From: Aphanomyces cochlioides
Lineage: Eukaryota > Oomycota > Saprolegniomycetes > Saprolegniales > Verrucalvaceae
Reading direction: 5' to 3'
DNA length: 64,000 bases
NCBI GenBank assembly: GCA_019828595.1
Contig: JAHQRK010000004.1
Coordinates: 1,116,001 to 1,180,000 of the forward strand
The position numbers and the translations under genes are program-made. Below are positions 21,734 to 36,055 of the stretch, piece after piece; position 1 is the stretch's first letter; each line of letters starts with the position of its first letter. Under the pieces are notes generated by a model, which worked only from the letters and a program-made list of their open reading frames with translations, searched no databases and was not told the DNA's origin.

Positions 21734-24700
21734 TCATGAAACGACGCTGTTAGGAATGATGTGTTGACATAACCAGGGGTCCGAAGATAGATGCTTGAGC
21801 ACATTGAATACCTTGGTGTATCCCTTCTTGAGAGGGAGATCAACCAGGAGCTGTTGTAGATGTAGCTTGATCAAAGAGGCAGCATGAATGGCAACTTCCA
21901 TCGGACTCTTCGCTGTGAGGTCGGGTCGAAAGGTGCGATCGGCACGTTGGAGCCATATTTGATAATACACGCAGGCTCGGACAATCGGCCAGATCTTCAG
22001 ATAGCCACGGATGTAGTATCCATCGGACGGCTTGGGCGTCTCGTAGAACATTTCCAGACACGTTGACGGAAAGGAACACTCGAGCAGTCGCTGGATTGTC
22101 TTGAAGGAATACCAAACAGATTGACCATATCCACAAGAGAACAGGAAATGCTCGTACGTCTCATTGACACGACAGAAGACACACGTCGGCTTGGGGTCTT
22201 GGTACTGAAACAGATATTGCATGGCGTTGGCGCGGAGAAGGGTCTTGAAAATGAACTCTCCATATCGAGGGAGAATGTGGTCGGGTTGGAGGAAGGCGGC
22301 AAGTTGGGTAAGGCGCTTGGGGTCTTCGTAAAAGTTGGATGGCAGGTTGAGATGCTTGGTAGGAAGAATGGACGAGCTGACAGCTGGAGAAGCTCTGATC
22401 TTAGCCGATTTCGAAGTCGCAAGCGCCAACAAGATCGGACTCGAGTCAGGGTGTATCATCCAGTGCCATTCCATCCATTCAGAGCTTGGCGTCGGCAAGT
22501 GGAACACGGGAGCATCCTCTTCAGAAACAATCTCAAACAATCGTGATAACTTGGTCACCAAGATTGAGATCCATTGTTTCGTTGGAGGGACAAAATTGGC
22601 TTGGCGGCAGGCACGGTTGATTTTGTCGAACAAGATCGAAGCTGGCCAAACTCGCTGACACGGAGTCAACAATGCGACAACTTCGTGATGTGAAGCGAAG
22701 CCAATACATTGGCTTGGTCTTGCGTCGATGTAGAGCACTGATCGTATAGGTCTTCGAGTCCAGGCAGATACGAGTTGTGCCAAAGGGGAACATCCAAAGA
22801 TGAGATGTGATTTGGACAGCCGTACGGAGTCCAGCGGGATTCAAACCAGCTACTCAATAAGGCTTTCCACATTGGAGTGATATTGGGATTCTTGTACAGT
22901 TGTCTGATGAATGCAGAAGAGCCATTCGCCAAGAGGAGATCTCGGGGGGAACCCCATGGATGAAAAGCCTTCTCGAGGAGAGTATAGCCCGGCGTAATCC
23001 AGGCGGACATGGTAGACTTGCGGGGTGGGGTGGTGATGGCTTGAATGCATCTGATCATGACAGAGCGGTTGTGTTGTTGCCATAAAGCAAGTGCATGGTG
23101 CAGGCCTAAGCCACCGGACTTCTTCGGCATGAATATGATCTCCTTTTTGATCAAACGGAGGCCATGGACAGAGGAGGATGGGTTGATTTCTTCACCATGC
23201 ATAAATTGAAGCATGGCCTTGTCGATCTTTTTGGCCAGGTCTTTGTCGGCAGGGACAATAGCCAGTTGGTACCATAACACAGGCAGACATATGCTGTGCA
23301 GGATAGTGACTTTTCCGGCCATGGTTCGAGCCTTGTAGAGCCACAAAGACAAGCGAGCCACAAACTTCTCAAACACGTAATTGAAACGTGCCAATGGAGA
23401 AAGATTGGGCGCAACCAAGATACCAAGAGCCTTCACGGGACTGTCGGAAGTAACTTGTAGTGAGGCAAGGTTCCCATTCAACTGGCTATAGGTCAGAATC
23501 TGTGTCTTGTCGACGTTGAGTCGGAAACCAGACTTGTCGCAAAAGGTTTGAACCAATGCAAGCTGCCGGTGGAGGCACGTCTCATTTGCAGCATAGAGTT
23601 GCGAGTCGTCGGCAAAGTAACTCCCAGTGTGGTAGCGATCCCCACACTTGATGCCATAGTTGGAGTGTTGCCGTAGGAGTTGGCACATCGGTTCCAAAGC
23701 GATCACAAACAGAAGTGGCGACAGTGGATCACCTTGCAACACACCGCGTGAGATGTGAACTGGCTTGGACAAGAAGCCGTTCACCAAGATGCGAGACTTG
23801 CGGCCCGAGTACAGTACGCGAACCATGTCAACAAAGGTTTCGGGAAAGCCATAGTGACGGAGGACGCGGAGCAAGTACGCGTGGTCCACGCGATCAAAAG
23901 CTTTCTCAAAGTCAAGCAGTGCCACCATCGAGGACGGACTGTGTAGTTTGATGTGGTGCAGCATGTCATCCAGTCGTGCAATATTGGTTTGGATATTGCT
24001 TCGGCGGATAAAGCCTTGCTGGTCCGGGTGGATGATGTGTCGAATGTGGCGCTGGAGTCGATAAGCCAGAATACTCGTCAGGATTTTCACATCCGTGTTG
24101 AGTAGGCTAATGGGCCGATAGTTCTTGGCCTGTGACTTGGGGCCTTTCTTGTGCAGCAACACCAGCGTACTGACAAGTTGCATGGGAGTCAAGCGAGGGT
24201 GAGAATGGAGCTGGTGTGTGAATAGCAGCTCCAATACCAACGACCACTTGTGAGGTGCAAGTTTGAGGACTTCGAATGGCAGAGCGTTGGGACCTGGCGC
24301 TGAGTTCGAACTGCTGTGTCGAATAGCATGATAGAACTCGTTGGCGCGCAAGGGAGCCGACAGCTCTTTCTGGGCTTGCTCTGGCAGTTGCTTGTGTCGA
24401 GTCAATGGGGTCAGAAATGACGACACTTCGTCTCCAGATCGCTGCACCTCGGGAGCTGCAAACAAGTCCTTGTAGTAGTCGACCAGGACGTCAGACATGC
24501 CTTGTTGATTGGAGACAACATTTCCATTGACATCCACCAACTCTTTGAAGACTGTCTTCTTCAAGGGGGTAGGGACAGGGGACATGAAGTGGAACTTGGA
24601 CGAGCGCTCTGCTTTGTACAAGTGAAGTTGGAACGCCTGGTCTTGACGAAACTGCTTGTCTCGATCTTGCAGCTCGTGAATTTGCTTTTGAAGGTCTCGC

Positions 24701-25788
24701 ACTCGATCCACCAGCACTGAATCTTGACGCATGTTGGGGACTTGCAAAAGCGAAGCGATCTCGACAGCTAACTTCTTCAACGGCAGACGTTGTTTCTCCA
24801 ATCGTTGAGAATGGAATTCTTTGAGTTGGGAGCGGATATCATTGACCAGCATGTCGTAGGCCTTGGAGATATTGTGGAATGTTGGAGACTTGTCCAAAAA
24901 TCGATCCAGACATCCATGAACAATCTCGGCCGCTCGTGGTAGACGAAGTAGCCAAGTTGGAGCTTTCCATGATCCAGAGCCATGGCGCAATGTTTGACGC
25001 TTTGTGATGATACGACAAGCCACGTGGTCAGCCTGTGGAACGTGTGGCATGTGCGTCGCCTTCCAATGACGAAGACCCGCCAAGGTGGACGAACAAAAGA
25101 TGTAGTCGAGTCGGTTGGTGAGTGTGGGACTTGTGAAGGCTCGTGCCACGGGGTTTTGACGGCGAAACAGATCCACCAGAGACAAACTGTGCATCCATTG
25201 TTCCAGTTGAAGGGTGCCGGCCATGGTGGAGGTACTGGGTCTCAACGAATCCAAATCTTTGTTGAGAGTGCAGTTGAAATCTCCTCCAACAATGTGGAGC
25301 GCATGTGGAGGAAAGTCGCGTGGCAATTCTTCGAAGTAACTTGCTCGTTCTTGGAAGGCTGCCGGCGCATAGATATTGTGGAGAACGACTGTCAGTGGAC
25401 CCAGAGTACATCGCACTTGTAGATAACGACCACGAAGCACTGGGTTGTCATGAGGGACTTGAGTGGCGTTCTTCAAAGGAGAGTGAGGATGTATCAACGT
25501 AGCCAGACCTCCAGTGGCTGGCGACGTGGATACTTCAGGGTAAATAGGCTCTTCAAAGAACAAAGAGCCTTCGTGGTTTGTGATGCGTTGCCAATGGAAC
25601 GCAACACGGTCGTGGAGACTTGGCGTGCGGAAACGGGTTTCTTGGATAAAGGAAACGTCGTGAACACTTGATAGTTTGTCGAGGATGTACCGATGACTGT
25701 TGGAGAAGCCATTGGTGTTGAGGGAGATGATTTGTGGGTCCCAGTCCACGAGTTCAGTTGGGACATCGGAGAAGTTGTTGTCAATCAT
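21734..25788 (-). pseudogene. ORF2 of U5 with 1-nt deletion
   Basis: Complete span with ATG at 25788. One A is missing from a run at about 22670 (AACAATG instead of AACAAATG on the plus strand), so the frame from the start ends at 22666 after about 1040 residues. The remainder continues as 21734-22783. Endonuclease and RT motifs are intact upstream of the lesion; the C-terminal region with the zinc knuckle is out of frame. Confidence 0.92.
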
Positions 25789-25866
25789 CACGAGTACAGA
25801 TGAAAATGAGTAGAATGGAGGGGTCAGAGGGGAGGTTGAAATGGATTGAAGCAGGGGATAGAAGCC

Positions 25867-27854
25867 TTAGAGTTGATCGTCCTCCAAATCGAGGGGATCA
25901 ATTTCGTCGGCGTTCATGGAGTGGTGAGCTTTGCTGCAGAGCTCGTCGATGTGGTAATTGTTGGTGATGCTTTTGAGCATCGAGATGGCCGACAAGACGG
26001 GAGCCGGCAAAGTGAACTTCTCGAGATTGTCGCTGAAGTTTTCGATCAAAGCAAACAGCGACCAGTCCGTCAAGCAGTTGGTGTCAGGCAATCTTGTTGC
26101 TTCTTGGTTCAATAGAACAGTCAGTGCCTCCGAGTTTGTGTAGAGGTCTGGGGCCCGATTTGAGAGGAATAAGTCAATCGTAGCAAGTGCAAAGAGGATG
26201 CGCTTGATCTCTGGTATGTCCGTGGTCAATTCTTCCAAGATTTCTGACGGGTGAATCTTGTATTGAGCCATGAAGTTGACGTGATGTTTGTAGTTGTGAG
26301 GCTTGCCTTGAGCTTTTAACAAAGCCATCTTGCGCTCAATAGTCTTGGTTGCAACAAGTGACTGAAACAAACTGAGGTCTTCATCTTGTGCGTACATAGC
26401 ATGTGCAACGAGCTGAGGATCATCTCGCAAAATGCGTTGACATTCGGTGATACTGCCTTCGACTTTCTTGTCTCGAATGATCTTCTTCGCCAATTCGAGG
26501 TGGGCTGCAGCAGACTTGTTAAGTCGTTGTTTCTTCGCTTTGCCTTTGGTCTTTTTCGGGCGTGGCGCACTTGAATCTTCCAATACAATTCGAGGCACTG
26601 CAAAGTCTTCAAACGAGAGTTCCACGTCGTCTTCTTCGAGGATATGAAAACGGTTGGATGTCGGCAGGGGATCCAAACGTGGGGACGAAGGCAAAGTACG
26701 TTTTGGAGCTGGTCCAGACCGGTAGCCCGTTACCAATTGAAGGTCCAGCGAGTTCTTGGGCTGCTCACTTGGTGGAGCAAGAGCGGGCGATTCGTTGGTA
26801 GACATTTCCACATCTTCTTGTTGTTTGTCTTGTCCATTGTTGTTAGGGGGATCGCTGTCACCAGACATATCGACATCAGAGCCATGAGAAGGAGCTGTTG
26901 GCTGTGGTTGTTCATCTTGACGATCTCCAGATGCCTCAGTTGAGTCGGCCTCGCCTTCCGCATTTGTTCCAGGGTCTTGATCATGATCGTCTCCATCATG
27001 TTCAGGTTCTTTTTCTCCTGACGGAGGAGATTTTGCCGCTGCCTTGGCCGCTTTTGCCTTCGCTTTTTCAGCCTTGGCCTCTGCACGTCGTGAAACAATC
27101 GACGGAGGCAATGTCTTGTTCAGAGCAGCGATCTTGTGCTGAAACACGACGACAAAAGGCTGACCCGACGGATCCGTAATGGTGATTTCGCGTAGTGCGT
27201 CGCCGGATTTTGGCACCAACACTGCAGGAGGCGCAGGCGACTTGAAAATGACTCTCAAATGCGGCGACTTGATGTTCTGACCAGCAGTAGGGTTGAATGC
27301 TGCTATCACTGACTTGGTCAATGCAGCCATTTTTTTGACAATTGCCTTGGCCATCGAAGGGTGACTGACCTTGTTGAACGTAACGTAGTAGTTGTTGCCA
27401 TAACGCGAGTATTTGGGAACCAGGAAGTCTTTGCCACCAAGTCGAAACGTTGTGCCTCCCATTTCCACGCACGTAGACAAGTTGTAACTTGAGATCACAA
27501 TGGTCTGTGGGTTCTTCTTGTGGATCAAAATGTTCGGAAATTTGGAGCCCCATAACGAACCAGGATTTTCCTTGACAAATTGATCGCAGATGACTTTTTC
27601 GGACCAGTCCTTGTAGCCTTCGCCCAACTTGACCGTGAGCTCGTACACTTGGGACTGGGGGGTGAGCAAAATGTTTTCAATGAAGGCGTCCATGTCACCA
27701 GAGTCTTTGTAGAATGCGTCCGCCATGGCCTTGCATCGCGCAATATCGTCATCGGCAATAGCATGAGCACCAGTGTTGCGATGTTTCGCGCCTTTGGGGG
27801 CATTGCCTTGCTTGGAATCTTTCTTGGACGAAGCTGAATCCTTGCCGGGAGTCT
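25867..27854 (-). pseudogene. ORF1 of U5, N-terminally truncated
   Basis: Open frame for ORF1 residues of about 351-1012, ending at the TAA at 25867. The beginning is lost at the junction with P3. The first internal ATG, at 27726, would give 619 residues. A Glu-to-Lys change precedes that methionine. No other lesion is seen. Confidence 0.88.
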
Positions 27855-29767
27855 TGTCTCTGGTGGATCTGTTTCGCCGTCAAAACCCCGTGGCAAGAAC
27901 CTTCACAAGTCCCACACTCACCAACCGACTCGACTACATCTTTTGTTCGTCCACCTTGGCGGGTCTTCGTCATTGGAAGGCGACGCACATGCCACACGTT
28001 CCACAGGCTGACCACGTGGCTTGTCGTATCATCACAAAGCGTCAAACATTGCGCCATGGCTCTGGATCATGGAAAGCTCCAACTTGGCTACTTCGTCTAC
28101 CACGAGCGGCCGAGATTGTTCATGGATGTCTGGATCGATTTTTGGACAAGTCTCCAACATTCCACAATATCTCCAAGGCCTACGACATGCTGGTCAATGA
28201 TATCCGCTCCCAACTCAAAGAATTCCATTCTCAACGATTGGAGAAACAACGTCTGCCGTTGAAGAAGTTAGCTGTCGAGATCGCTTCGCTTTTGCAAGTC
28301 CCCAACATGCGTCAAGATTCAGTGCTGGTGGATCGAGTGCGAGACCTTCAAAAGCAAATTCACGAGCTGCAAGATCGAGACAAGCAGTTTCGTCAAGACC
28401 AGGCGTTCCAACTTCACTTGTACAAAGCAGAGCGCTCGTCCAAGTTCCACTTCATGTCCCCTGTCCCTACCCCCTTGAAGAAGACAGTCTTCAAAGAGTT
28501 GGTGGATGTCAATGGAAATGTTGTCTCCAATCAACAAGGCATGTCTGACGTCCTGGTCGACTACTACAAGGACTTGTTTGCAGCTCCCGAGGTGCAGCGA
28601 TCTGGAGACGAAGTGTCGTCATTTCTGACCCCATTGACTCGACACAAGCAACTGCCAGAGCAAGCCCAGAAAAAGCTGTCGGCTCCCTTGCGCGCCAACG
28701 AGTTCTATCATGCTATTCGACACAGCAGTTCGAACTCAGCGCCAGGTCCCAACGCTCTGCCATTCGAAGTCCTCAAACTTGCACCTCACAAGTGGTCGTT
28801 GGTATTGGAGCTGCTATTCACACACCAGCTCCATTCTCACCCTCGCTTGACTCCCATGCAACTTGTCAGTACGCTGGTGTTGCTGCACAAGAAAGGCCCC
28901 AAGTCACAGGCCAAGAACTATCGGCCCATTAGCCTACTCAACACGGATGTGAAAATCCTGACGAGTATTCTGGCTTATCGACTCCAGCGCCACATTCGAC
29001 ACATCATCCACCCGGACCAGCAAGGCTTTATCCGTCGAAGCAATATCCAAACCAATATTGCACGACTGGATGACATGCTGCACCACATCAAACTACACAG
29101 TCCGTCCTTGATGGTGGCACTGCTTGACTTTGAGAAAGCTTTTGATCGCGTGGACCACGCGTACTTGCTCCGCGTCCTCCGTCACTATGGCTTTCCCGAA
29201 ACCTTTGTTGACATGGTTCGCGTACTGTACTCGGGCCGCAAGTCTCGCATCTTGGTGAACGGCTTCTTGTCCAAGCCAGTTCACATCTCACGCGGTGTGT
29301 TGCAAGGTGATCCACTGTCGCCACTTCTGTTTGTGATCGCTTTGGAACCGATGTGCCAACTCCTACGGCAACACTCCAACTATGGCATCAAGTGTGGGGA
29401 TCGCTACCACACTGGGAGTTACTTTGCCGACGACTCGCAACTCTATGCGGCAAATGAGACGTGCCTCCACCGGCAGCTTGCATTGGTTCAAACCTTTTGC
29501 GACATGTCTGGTTTCCGACTCAACGTAGACAAGACCCAAATTCTGACCTACAGCCAGTTGAATGGGAACCTTGCCTCACTACAAGTTACTTCCGACAGTC
29601 CCGTGAAGGCTCTTGGTATCTTGGTTGCGCCCAATCTTTCTCCATTGGCACGTTTCAATTACGTGTTTGAGAAGTTTGTGGCTCGCTTGTCTTTGTGGCT
29701 CTACAAGGCTCGAACCATGGCCGGAAAAGTCACTATCCTGCACAGCATATGTCTGCCTGTGTTATGG
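27855..29767 (+). pseudogene. P3: plus-strand ORF2 internal fragment
   Basis: Plus-strand ORF2 from about residue 203 to residue 839, spanning the end of the endonuclease and the RT core: motif A LLDFEKAFD, QGDP and FADD. It is open throughout. It is cut at ..GTGTTATGG by the 3' end of U6 and does not resume. It shares with P4 a Ser-to-Leu change just before motif A that no other copy has, and both are cut at the same base, so P3 and P4 are probably duplicates. Private changes include Lys for Glu in AQKELS and Met for Lys after FCD. Confidence 0.9.
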
Positions 29768-29912
29768 TTAAATGAGTTGTATTAACCTTATTTTTGAGCA
29801 AAGGCCCTAATGACTTACTAATTTGCCTCGTACTGTATAAATAGAACTTGGAAAACAGAATATGGCAAAGTGGTCATTGAACAGGAGATGAAGTGGTGAG
29901 CCGTCAGCTCAC

Positions 29913-32900
29913 TCATGAAACGACGCTGTCAGGAATGATGTGTTGACGTAACCAGGGGTCCGAAGATAGATGCTTGAGCACATTGAATACCTTGGTGTAT
30001 CCCTTCTTGAGAGGGAGATCAACCAGGAGCTGTTGTAGATGTAGCTTGATCAAAGAGGCAGCATGAATGGCAACTTCCATCGGACTCTTCGCTGTGAGGT
30101 CGGGTCGAAAGGTGCGATCGGCACGTTGGAGCCATATTTGATAATACACGCAGGCTCGGACAATCGGCCAGATCTTCAGATAGCCACGGATGTAGTATCC
30201 ATCGGACGGCTTGGGCGTCTCGTAGAACATTTCCAGACACGTTGACGGAAAGGAACACTCGAGCAGTCGCTGGATTGTCTTGAAGGAATACCAAACAGAT
30301 TGACCATATCCACAAGAGAACAGGAAATGCTCGTACGTCTCATTGACACGACAGAAGACACACGTCGGCTTGGGGTCTTGGTACTGAAACAGATATTGCA
30401 TGGCGTTGGCGCGGAGAAGGGTCTTGAAAATGAACTCTCCATATCGAGGGAGAATGTGGTCGGGTTGGAGGAAGGCGGCAAGTTGGGTAAGGCGCTTGGG
30501 GTCTTCGTAAAAGTTGGATGGCAGGTTGAGATGCTTGGTAGGAAGAATGGACGAGCTGACAGCTGGAGAAGCTCTGATCTTAGCCGATTTCGAAGTCGCA
30601 AGCGCCAACAAGATCGGACTCGAGTCAGGGTGAATTATCCAGTGCCATTCCATCCATTCAGAGCTTGGCGTCGGCAAGTGGAACACGGGAGCATCCTCTT
30701 CAGAAACAATCTCAAACAATCGTGATAACTTGGTCACCAAGATTGAGATCCATTGTTTCGTTGGAGGGACAAAATTGGCTTGGCGGCAGGCACGGTTGAT
30801 TTTGTCGAACAAGATCGAAGCTGGCCAAACTCGCTGACACGGAGTCAACAAATGCGACAACTTCGTGATGTGAAGCGAAGCCAATACATTGGCTTGGTCT
30901 TGCGTCGATGTAGAGCACTGATCGTATAGGTCTTCGAGTCCAGGCAGATACGAGTTGTGCCAAAGGGGAACATCCAAAGATGAGATGTGATTTGGACAGC
31001 CGTACGGAGTCCAGCGGGATTCAAACCAGCTACTCAATAAGGCTTTCCACATTGGAGTGATATTGGGATTCTTGTACAGTTGTCTGATGAATGCAGAAGA
31101 GCCATTTGCCAAGAGGAGATCTCGGGGGGAACCCCATGGATGAAAAGCCTTCTCGAGGAGAGTATAGCCCGGCGTAATCCAGGCGGACATGGTAGACTTG
31201 CGGGGTGGGGTGGTGATGGCTTGAATGCATCTGATCATGACAGAGCGGTTGTGTTGTTGCCATAAAGCAAGTGCATGGTGCAGGCCTTAGCCACCGGACT
31301 TCTTCGGCATGAATATGATCTCCTTTTTGATCAAACGGAGGCCATGGACAGAGGAGGATGGGTTGATTTCTTCACCATGCATAAATTGAAGCATGGCCTT
31401 GTCGATCTTTTTGGCCAGGTCTTTGTCGGCAGGGACAAAAGCCAGTTGGTACCATAACACAGGCAGACATATGCTGTGCAGGATAGTGACTTTTCCGGCC
31501 ATGGTTCGAGCCTTGTAGAGCCACAAAGACAAGCGAGCCACAAACTTCTCAAACACGTAATTGAAACGTGCCAATGGAGAAAGATTGGGCGCAACCAAGA
31601 TACCAAGAGCCTTCACGGGACTGTCGGAAGTAACTTGTAGTGAGGCAAGGTTCCCATTCAACTGGCTGTAGGTCAGAATTTGGGTCTTGTCTACGTTGAG
31701 TCGGAAACCAGACTTGTCGCAAAAGGTTTGAACCAATGCAAGCTGCCGGTGGAGGCACGTCTCATTTGCCGCATAGAGTTGCGAGTCGTCGGCAAAGTAA
31801 CTCCCAGTGTGGTAGCGATCCCCACACTTGATGCCATAGTTGGAGTGTTGCCGTAGGAGTTGGCACATCGGTTCCAAAGCGATCACAAACAGAAGTGGCG
31901 ACAGTGGATCACCTTGCAACACACCGCGTGAGATGTGAACTGGCTTGGACAAGAAGCCGTTCACCAAGATGCGAGACTTGCGGCCCGAGTACAGTACGCG
32001 AACCATGTCAACAAAGGTTTCGGGAAAGCCATAGTGACGGAGGACGCGGAGCAAGTACGCGTGGTCCACGCGATCAAAAGCTTTCTCAAAGTCAAGCAGT
32101 GCCACCATCGAGGACGGACTGTGTAGTTTGATGTGGTGCAGCATGTCATCCAGTCGTGCAATATTGGTTTGGATATTGCTTCGACGGATAAAGCCTTGCT
32201 GGTCCGGGTGGATGATGTGTCGAATGTGGCGCTGGAGTCGATAAGCCAGAATACTCGTCAGGATTTTCACATCCGTGTTGAGTAGGCTAATGGGCCGATA
32301 GTTCTTGGCCTGTGACTTGGGGCCTTTCTTGTGCAGCAACACCAGCGTAGTGACAAGTTGCATGGGAGTCAAGCGAGGGTGAGAATGGAGCTGGTGTGTG
32401 AATAGCAGCTCCAATACCAACGACCACTTGTGAGGTGCAAGTTTGAGGACTTCGAGTGGCAGAGCGTTGGGACCTGGCGCTGAGTTCGAACTGCTGTGTC
32501 GAATAGCATGATAGAACTCGTTGGCGCGCAAGGGAGCCGACAGCTCTTTCTGGGCTTGCTCTGGCAGTTGCTTGTGTCGAGTCAATGGGGTCAGAAATGA
32601 CGACACTTCGTCTCCAGATCGCTGCACCTCGGGAGCTGCAAACAAGTCCTTGTAGTAGTCGACCAGGACGTCAGACATGCCTTGTTGATTGGAGACAACA
32701 TTTCCATTGACATCCACCAACTCTTTGAAGATTGTCTTCTTCAAGGGGGTAGGGACAGGGGACATGAAGTGGAACTTGGACGAGCGCTCTGCTTTGTACA
32801 AGTGAAGTTGGAACGCCTGGTCTTGACGAAACTGCTTGTCTCGATCTTGCAGCTCGTGAATTTGCTTTTGAAGGTCTCGCACTCGATCCACCAGCACTGA

Positions 32901-33968
32901 ATCTTGACGCATGTTGGGGACTTGCAAAAGCGAAGCGATCTCGACAGCTAACTTCTTCAACGGCAGACGTTGTTTCTCCAATCGTTGAGAATGGAATTCT
33001 TTGAGTTGGGAGCGGATATCATTGACCAGCATGTCGTAGGCCTTGGAGATATTGTGGAATGTTGGAGACTTGTCCAAAAATCGATCCAGACATCCATGAA
33101 CAATCTCGGCCGCTCGTGGTAGACGAAGTAGCCAAGTTGGAGCTTTCCATGATCCAGAGCCATGGCGCAATGTTTGACGCTTTGTGATGATACGACAAGC
33201 CACGTGGTCAGCCTGTGGAACGTGTGGCATGTGCGTCGCCTTCCAATGACGAAGACCCGCCAAGGTGGACGAACAAAAGATGTAGTCGAGTCGGTTGGTG
33301 AGTGTGGGACTTGTGAAGGTTCTTGCCACGGGGTTTTGACGGCGAAACAGATCCACCAGAGACAAACTGTGCATCCATTGTTCCAGTTGAAGGGTGCCGG
33401 CCATGGTGGAGGTACTGGGTCTCAACGAATCCAAATCTTTGTTGAGAGTGCAGTTGAAATCTCCTCCAACAATGTGGAGCGCATGTGGAGGAAAGTCGCG
33501 TGGCAATTCTTCGAAGTAACTTGCTCGTTCTTGGAAGGCTGCCGGCGCATAGATATTGTGGAGAACGACTGTCAGTGGACCCAGAGTACATCGCACTTGT
33601 AGATAACGACCACGAAGCACTGGGTTGTCACGAGGGACTTGAGTGGCGTTCTTCAAAGGAGAGTGAGGATGTATCAACGTAGCCAGACCTCCAGTGGCTG
33701 GCGACGTGGATACTTCAGGGTAAATAGGCTCTTCAAAGAACAAAGAGCCTTCGTGGTTTGTGATGCGTTGCCAATGGAACGCAACACGGTCGTGGAGACT
33801 TGGCGTGCGGAAACGGGTTTCTTGGATAAAGGAAACGTCGTGAACACTTGATAGTTTGTCGAGGATGTACCGATGACTGTTGGAGAAGCCATTGGTGTTG
33901 AGGGAGATGATTTGTGGGTCCCAGTCCACGAGTTCAGTTGGGACATCGGAGAAGTTGTTGTCAATCAT
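29913..33968 (-). pseudogene. ORF2 of U6 with nonsense codon
   Basis: Complete span from ATG 33968. The frame is open for about 893 residues through endonuclease and RT and then meets TAA at 31287-31289, where other copies have TTA (Leu) in the KKSGGLGLHH segment. Downstream sequence to 29913 is otherwise intact, with the zinc knuckle in frame. A single substitution therefore separates this copy from an intact ORF2. Confidence 0.92.
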
Positions 33969-34046
33969 CACGAGTACAGATGAAAATGAGTAGAATGGAG
34001 GGGTCAGAGGGGAGGTTGAAATGGATTGAAGCAGGGGATAGAAGCC

Positions 34047-36055
34047 TTAGAGTTGATCGTCCTCCAAATCGAGGGGATCAATTTCGTCGGCGTTCATGGA
34101 GTGGTGAGCTTTGCTGCAGAGCTCGTCGATGTGGTAATTGTTGGTGATGCTTTTGAGCATCGAGATGGCCGACAAGACGGGAGCCGGCAAAGTGAACTTC
34201 TCGAGATTGTCGCTGAAGTTTTCGATCAAAGCAAACAGCGACCAGTCCGTCAAGCAGTTGGTGTCAGGCAATCTTGTTGCTTCTTGGTTCAATAGAACAG
34301 TCAGTGCCTCCGAGTTTGTGTAGAGGTCTGGGGCCCGATTTGAGAGGAATAAGTCAATCGTAGCAAGTGCAAAGAGGATGCGCTTGATCTCTGGTATGTC
34401 CGTGGTCAATTCTTCCAAGATTTCTGACGGGTGAATCTTGTATTGAGCCATGAAGTTGACGTGATGTTTGTAGTTGTGAGGCTTGCCTTGAGCTTTTAAC
34501 AAAGCCATCTTGCGCTCAATAGTCTTGGTTGCAACAAGTGACTGAAACAAACTGAGGTCTTCATCTTGTGCGTACATAGCATGTGCAACGAGCTGAGGAT
34601 CATCTCGCAAAATGCGTTGACATTCGGTGATACTGCCTTCGACTTTCTTGTCTCGAATGATCTTCTTCGCCAATTCGAGGTGGGCTGCAGCAGACTTGTT
34701 AAGTCGTTGTTTCTTCGCTTTGCCTTTGGTCTTTTTCGGGCGTGGCGCACTTGAATCTTCCAATACAATTCGAGGCACTGCAAAGTCTTCAAACGAGAGT
34801 TCCACGTCGTCTTCTTCGAGGATATGAAAACGGTTGGATGTCGGCAGGGGATCCAAACGTGGGGACGAAGGCAAAGTACGTTTTGGAGCTGGTCCAGACC
34901 GGTAGCCCGTTACCAATTGAAGGTCCAGCGAGTTCTTGGGCTGCTCACTTGGTGGAGCAAGAGCGGGCGATTCGTTGGTAGACATTTCCACATCTTCTTG
35001 TTGTTTGTCTTGTCCATTGTTGTTAGGGGGATCGCTGTCACCAGACATATCGACATCAGAGCCATGAGAAGGAGCTGTTGGCTGTGGTTGTTCATCTTGA
35101 CCATCTTCAGATGCCTCAGTTGAGTCGGCCTTGCCTTCCGCATTTGTTCCAGGGTCTTGATCATGATCGTCTCCATCATGTTCAGGTTCTTTTTCTCCTG
35201 ACGGAGGAGATTTTGCCGCTGCCTTGGCCGCTTTTGCCTTCGCTTTTTCAGCCTTGGCCTCTGCACGTCGTGAAACAATCGACGGAGGCAATGTCTTGTT
35301 CAGAGCAGCGATCTTGTGCTGAAACACGACGACAAAAGGCTGACCCGACGGATCCGTAATGGTGATTTCGCGTAGTGCGTCGCCGGATTTTGGCACCAGC
35401 ACTGCAGGAGGCGCAGACGACTTGAAAATGACTCTCAAATGCGGCGACTTGATGTTCTGACCAGCAGTAGGGTTGAATGCTGCTATCACTGACTTGGTCA
35501 ATGCAGCCATTTTCTTGACAATTGCCTTGGCCATCGAAGGGTGACTGACCTTGTTGAACGTAACGTAGTAGTTGTTGCCATAACGCGAGTATTTGGGAAC
35601 CAGGAAGTCTTTGCCACCAAGTCGAAACGTTGTGCCTCCCATTTCCACGCACGTAGACAAGTTGTAACTTGAGATCACAATGGTCTGTGGGTTCTTCTTG
35701 TGGATCAAAATGTTCGGAAATTTGGAGCCCCATAACGAACCAGGATTTTCCTTGACAAATTGATCGCAGATGACTTTTTCGGACCAGTCCTTGTAGCCTT
35801 CGCCCAACTTGACTGTGAGCTCGTACACTTGGGACTGGGGGGTGAGCAAAATGTTTTCAATGAAGGCGTCCATGTCACCAGAGTCTTTGTAGAATGCGTC
35901 CGCCATGGCCTCGCATCGCGCAATATCGTCATCGGCAATAGCATGAGCACCAGTGTTGCGATGTTTCGCGCCTTTGGGAGCATTGCCTTGCTTGGAATCT
36001 TTCTTGGACGAAGCTGAATCCTTGCCGGGAGTCTTTTGCGTCCATGGATTGGCCT
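34047..36055 (-). pseudogene. ORF1 of U6, N-terminally truncated
   Basis: Open frame for ORF1 residues of about 344-1012 ending at the TAA at 34047. The head-to-head junction with P4 removes the start; a few codons upstream of the junction are read from P4 antisense. No internal stop is seen. Confidence 0.88.

Larger units (their letters stand above)
21588..27854 (-). mobile_element. LINE copy U5, 5'-truncated in ORF1
   Basis: A minus-strand copy with a complete 3' end inserted after ..GTGACTGGG in the ORF1 of U4. Homology extends to ORF1 residue 351 or so and then changes at about 27854 to plus-strand ORF2 (P3), a head-to-head junction with two or three bases of overlap. Confidence 0.88.
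29768..36055 (-). mobile_element. LINE copy U6, 5'-truncated in ORF1
   Basis: A minus-strand copy with a complete 3' end at 29768, inserted in P3 after GTTATGG. Homology extends to ORF1 residue 344 or so, then switches at 36055 to plus-strand ORF1 (P4) with a small overlap. It resembles U5 near its ORF2 C-terminus. Confidence 0.88.
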